Assembly (NCBI GenBank): GCA_039808985.1
Contig: JBDHUC010000008.1
Location: forward strand, 1 to 64,000
Direction of reading: 5' to 3'
Length of the DNA stretch: 64,000 nt
DNA from: SXRF01 sp039808985
GTDB taxonomy: Bacteria; Pseudomonadota; Alphaproteobacteria; Rickettsiales; SXRF01
A program made the translations under genes and the position numbers. The notes under the pieces are model-generated. The model made no database searches. It saw nothing but the letters and a program-made list of their open reading frames with translations, and was not told where the DNA came from. Shown piece after piece: positions 60,731 through 64,000 of this stretch. Each line of letters starts with the position of its first letter. Within the stretch, counting starts at the first letter, position 1.

Positions 60731-62476
60731 ATGGCCATTACGCAAAGCGGAAAAAAAATAATCAGGCGCGTGTTGCGCGAGCATGTACGCCCTTACCGGA
60801 AACAGGTTATTATCGCGGCCTGCTGTATGGTGATAGTGGCTATGACCACGGCGCTTACTGCAAAGATGATCGGCCCTACGCTTAAACTTATATTTTTAAA
60901 CAAGGACGAAACCATGCTGGTGGTAATCCCGCTGGCGGTATTTGCCATAATCACAACAGGGGCAATAGCAAATTATGGCAGCATGCTCACCATGCGTTAT
61001 ATCGGACAACGCCTGGTCGCCGATATGCAGATACGCCTGTTCTCGCATTTGATGAAAAGCGATTTAAGCTTGTTCCACAGCCAGTCATCGAGCCGGTTAA
61101 TCTCGCGTTTTACCAATGATATAAATCTGTTGCGGTCTGCATTTACCAATGTAGTTGTGGCCATGGTAAAAGGCTCCCTTACAACTGCTTTTTTAGTAGG
61201 GGTTATGTTTTATGAAAACCCGAAACTTTCCCTAATCTCGCTGGCGGTATTTCCTTTTGCAATTTATCCATTAATTAGACTGGCCAAACGTATGCGCCGC
61301 GTTTCTGGAAAAACCCAGCACCAGCTCGGTGATTTCACAGCAACGCTTGACGAAATATTCCAGGGCGTGCGGACGGTAAAATCTTATAACCGGGAGGAAT
61401 TTGAAACTGCGCGCGCCAGAACCCTTATAGAAAAACTCACGTCACTATATATGAAGGCGGCAAGAATGCAGGCTGCCTCCTCGCCGATGATGGAGGTATT
61501 AAGCGGCATATCAATCTCCCTGGTTATATGGTACGGGGGCTGGGAAGTTATGCGCGGCGCAACTACACCTGACGCATTCTTATCGTTCATTGGCGCATTT
61601 TTAATAGCCTATAAACCGGTGCGCTCTATGAGTGGCGCTGGCGGGACGCTCCAGGAAGGCATTGCCGCAGCAGAGAGGTTGTTTAGCGTTATAGATACGC
61701 CGCCCAAAATAATTGATTCGCCTAATGCGAAACCACTTATTGTTAGCAGCGGCAATATTACATTTAAAAATGTTGTATTTAATTATAGCCCACAGTCACC
61801 GGGAATTAACTGTATAAATATTGATGTTCCTGCCGGAAAAACTGTTGCCCTGGTGGGGCTTTCCGGCGGCGGCAAATCAACTATCATAAACCTGCTTCTG
61901 CGTTTTTATGATGTTGAATCGGGAAATATTACTATTGACGGACAGGACATTAAAAACGTTACAATAAACAGCCTGCGCGAAACTATGGCCTTCGTACCGC
62001 AGGAATCCATGCTGTTTGATGATACCATAAAAAATAATATTGCTTACGGGCGCGAAGGTGCAAGCGACAGCGAGATATTTACCGCCGCAAAAAATGCTTC
62101 CGCCGATGAATTTATCCGCGCCATGCCGCAAGGTTATGACACAATGATCGGCTCACATGGCGTACGCCTTTCGGGCGGACAGCGCCAGCGCATTGCCATT
62201 GCCCGCGCCATACTGAAAAACGCCCCTATATTACTTCTTGATGAAGCCACATCTTCTCTGGACAATGAATCCGAGCGCAATATACAGCTCTCGCTCCAGG
62301 AGCTTATGAGGGGCCGCACCACGCTTGTTATCGCCCACCGCCTAAGCACAATAGTAGGCGCCGATATAATTTATGTTATAGAAAGCGGCAAGGTGATAGA
62401 AAGCGGTAACCATGACGAACTGCTGGAAAAGCGCGGTAAATATTTCCAGCTCTATGCCAATAATTTTGATAAATAA
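60731..62476 (+). CDS. MsbA-like ABC exporter (membrane-ATPase fusion)
   Basis: A 581-residue half-transporter. Six membrane helices in residues 20-320 are followed by an ABC ATPase with Walker A GLSGGGKST, Q-loop MAFVPQESMLFDD, signature LSGGQRQRIAIARAIL, Walker B ILLLDEATSSLD and H-loop IAHRLS. It resembles lipid A flippase MsbA and related type I exporters. The downstream acyltransferase and Kdo-transferase genes support a lipid or LPS role. No peptidase domain is present. Confidence 0.9.
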   Translation: MAITQSGKKIIRRVLREHVRPYRKQVIIAACCMVIVAMTTALTAKMIGPTLKLIFLNKDETMLVVIPLAVFAIITTGAIANYGSMLTMRYIGQRLVADMQIRLFSHLMKSDLSLFHSQSSSRLISRFTNDINLLRSAFTNVVVAMVKGSLTTAFLVGVMFYENPKLSLISLAVFPFAIYPLIRLAKRMRRVSGKTQHQLGDFTATLDEIFQGVRTVKSYNREEFETARARTLIEKLTSLYMKAARMQAASSPMMEVLSGISISLVIWYGGWEVMRGATTPDAFLSFIGAFLIAYKPVRSMSGAGGTLQEGIAAAERLFSVIDTPPKIIDSPNAKPLIVSSGNITFKNVVFNYSPQSPGINCINIDVPAGKTVALVGLSGGGKSTIINLLLRFYDVESGNITIDGQDIKNVTINSLRETMAFVPQESMLFDDTIKNNIAYGREGASDSEIFTAAKNASADEFIRAMPQGYDTMIGSHGVRLSGGQRQRIAIARAILKNAPILLLDEATSSLDNESERNIQLSLQELMRGRTTLVIAHRLSTIVGADIIYVIESGKVIESGNHDELLEKRGKYFQLYANNFDK

Positions 62477-62485
62477 TAACCCGCC

Positions 62486-63133
62486 ATGTCCATTTCAAAA
62501 CGCCTGCTTAAATCGAAATTCACGCAATCGCTGCTTAGCCACCTGCTGGCTTTTTACATAAGGCTGGTCATGCTTACCAGCCGCAAGGAATTCCATATCC
62601 ATCCGGCATCCGCCGGGCTTATGCGTGGCGAAGGCAATGCGATATTCGCTTTCTGGCACGGGCGCATGATGCTCCTACCTGCAATCAACCCGCCGCGTAA
62701 AATGCACGTCCTTATTTCCGAACACCGCGATGGGAAACTAATCTCGCAGGTCATCGGACATTTCGGGCAGGACACAATTGTTGGCTCAACCAGCAAGGGC
62801 GGGACTGACGCCGTGCGCAATATAGTGCGCCTGCTTAAAAAAGGCGACAATGTCAGCATAACCCCCGATGGGCCGCGCGGCCCCAACCAGCAGGCAACCA
62901 TTGGCATAGCAACCGTTGCAAGGCTTGCGCGCAAACCGGTAATGCCGGTTACATTCTGCTCCAGCAAACATAAGCGCCTGCGCAGTTGGGACAGGTTCAT
63001 GGTAGCAAAGCCATTTGGGCGAATTGTGTTTTGTATAGGCGAGCCGATTATGGTAGAAGAGGCTGATGAGGCTGCAAGGCTTGCCATAGAAACGGCCATG
63101 AATAATCTGGTGGAACAGGCGGATGCGTTATAA
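62486..63133 (+). CDS. lysophospholipid/lipid A acyltransferase family protein (DUF374)
   Basis: A 215-residue DUF374-type protein. A short N-terminal hydrophobic region is followed by FAFWHGRMMLLPAI, LISEHRDGKLISQVIGHFGQDTIVGSTSKGGTDAVR, and the conserved ITPDGPRGPNQQATIGIATVARLA. This is the family found next to waaA in alphaproteobacteria. The acyl target is not known; a lipid A role is inferred. It overlaps waaA by 11 bases. Confidence 0.88.
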   Translation: MSISKRLLKSKFTQSLLSHLLAFYIRLVMLTSRKEFHIHPASAGLMRGEGNAIFAFWHGRMMLLPAINPPRKMHVLISEHRDGKLISQVIGHFGQDTIVGSTSKGGTDAVRNIVRLLKKGDNVSITPDGPRGPNQQATIGIATVARLARKPVMPVTFCSSKHKRLRSWDRFMVAKPFGRIVFCIGEPIMVEEADEAARLAIETAMNNLVEQADAL

Positions 63134-64000
63134 AACATATAAAATAATTACTTCTGCCCTTTCTGGTCCCATCGGCCTGTGGTTGCGTTTCCGGCGCTTG
63201 CGCGGCCGCGAAAGCGAAAAGCGCTTTGCCGAAAGGTTTGGATATTCGAATATACCAAGGCCCAAAGGGACTTTACTGTGGATACATGCTGCAAGCGTAG
63301 GTGAAGCTAATTCGGTTTTACCATTGATCGATGTTTTGCAGGCACGTTTTCAGGACATAAATATCCTTATTACCACAGGCACGCTTACTTCGGCAAAGCT
63401 TATGGAAAAGCGTAACCTGAAAAATGTCCTGCATCAGTTTGTGCCGGTTGACACTCCTGAAGCTACTAACCGTTTCCTTCGTCACTGGCGGCCTGATGTC
63501 GGCTTCTGGGTAGAATCGGAGTTATGGCCGAACCTGGTGATAAATGCCAGGGCACGCGGCTGTTTTATGATGATTGTGAACGGGCGCATGTCGGTCCGGT
63601 CTTATGATAGGTGGCAGAAATTCGGGCTGCTTATGATATACCAGATTCTTAACTGCTTCGAGCTGGTGTTTGCGCAAAATGAGGGTGATGCCCAACGCTT
63701 CCGCGGACTGGGGGCACAGGATGTACGCTGCCTTGGAAATCTCAAATATGATGCCCTGCCCCTTTCCTGTAATGAAGCCGACCTGTTTTCCTTGCAGCAG
63801 GCAATCGGCCTGCGCCCTATGTGGCTTGCCGCCAGCACCCATGCGGGCGAGGAAGAGATACTGGCCAAGGCCCATTCCATTCTTGCGAAGTCCCATCCCG
63901 ACCTGCTTACCGTAATTGTTCCAAGGCATCCGGCAAGGGGAGCCGAGATAGCAAAACAACTTGCTGGTTACGGCAATGTCGGGCTGCGTTCAAACGGCGA
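63123..64000 (+). CDS. waaA: 3-deoxy-D-manno-octulosonic acid transferase, 3' end outside the window
   Basis: This frame opens with ATG at 63123 and runs to the window edge without a stop, so only the first 292 residues are present. It begins with a hydrophobic N-terminal anchor, then the WaaA motifs LWIHAASVGEANSVLPLI, the TTGT-like ITTGTLTSAKLMEKR, VPVDTPEATNRFLRHWRPD and the downstream WESELWPN-type GFWVESELWPNLV. ASTHAGEE and VIVPRHPARG are near the cut. WaaA adds Kdo to the lipid A precursor. The gene overlaps the acyltransferase by 11 bases. Confidence 0.93.
   Translation, partial: MRYKTYKIITSALSGPIGLWLRFRRLRGRESEKRFAERFGYSNIPRPKGTLLWIHAASVGEANSVLPLIDVLQARFQDINILITTGTLTSAKLMEKRNLKNVLHQFVPVDTPEATNRFLRHWRPDVGFWVESELWPNLVINARARGCFMMIVNGRMSVRSYDRWQKFGLLMIYQILNCFELVFAQNEGDAQRFRGLGAQDVRCLGNLKYDALPLSCNEADLFSLQQAIGLRPMWLAASTHAGEEEILAKAHSILAKSHPDLLTVIVPRHPARGAEIAKQLAGYGNVGLRSNG

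Overview
The window is a gene-dense stretch of one bacterial chromosome. No rRNA, tRNA, CRISPR array, insertion sequence or phage gene was seen. Gene content points to an alphaproteobacterium: the proton transhydrogenase alpha subunit is split into pntAA and pntAB, there are two DUF2336 proteins, a Tad pilus locus in the Caulobacter-style cpaB-C-D-E-F-tadB-tadC order, a yfgM-bamB-der cluster, and a VirB6-type protein resembling those of Rickettsiales. The biosynthetic genes (thiS/thiG, aroQ, ribA, guaA, cysK, coaBC) argue against a strongly reduced obligate intracellular parasite. The exact order within the class cannot be decided from this sequence.

Layout. 1-2.2 kb: pntAA-pntAB, with no pntB after them, then an SH3-domain protein on the other strand. 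2.3-8.9 kb: a two-partner secretion locus made of an outer-membrane transporter, a 1279-residue exoprotein and a SapC-family protein. 8.8-12.7 kb (minus strand): coaBC-dut-rrf2-cysK-moeB, a tightly packed sulfur/cysteine/CoA operon. 12.7-24.1 kb: mutS, an Aer-like chemoreceptor, yfgM-bamB-der, and guaA coupled to two OmpA-like lipoprotein genes. 24.3-26.7 kb: ndk and uvrB, convergent. 26.8-34.6 kb: Tad pilus assembly genes without a pilin. 34.7-40.2 kb: typA, a cold-shock protein with structured flanks, nadK and two tandem DUF2336 paralogues. 40.6-46.4 kb: a 3-oxoacid CoA-transferase, then a three-gene type IV secretion islet (VirB2-like, VirB4-like, VirB6-like). 46.8-50.1 kb: ridA, thiS-thiG and aroQ-GDPD-aat. 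50.1-54.2 kb: a second chemoreceptor and a porin plus c-heme DUF3365 pair. 54.5-59.3 kb: rlmN, a ParDE toxin-antitoxin pair, an atypical response regulator divergent from ribA, a TAXI solute-binding protein and a small membrane protein. 59.4-64 kb: pmbA, an MsbA-like ABC exporter, an acyltransferase and waaA (cut by the window edge), most of them envelope/LPS genes.

Two regions stand out. First, the type IV secretion islet: its VirB4 homologue keeps the VirB4 fold signatures but has lost a recognisable Walker A P-loop and has Asn-Glu where Walker B has Asp-Glu. That suggests a non-hydrolysing VirB4 paralogue next to its own pilin-like and VirB6-like partners. Second, the two-partner secretion locus: the exoprotein joins a haemagglutinin-type secretion domain to a pectate-lyase-like beta-helix and ends in a C-terminal Cys pair, the transporter lacks the usual VRGY/F-type motif, and a SapC (S-layer-related family) gene follows after three bases. 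Other candidates are the porin/c-heme pair, the DUF2336 pair and the truncated response regulator that almost abuts ribA.

Likely functional links: MoeB/ThiF-like activation of a sulfur carrier such as ThiS; cysteine made by CysK feeding the CoaB step of CoA synthesis; MsbA-like export, acyl transfer and Kdo transfer in LPS building; energy taxis by the Aer-like receptor. No flagellar or chemotaxis kinase genes are present here.
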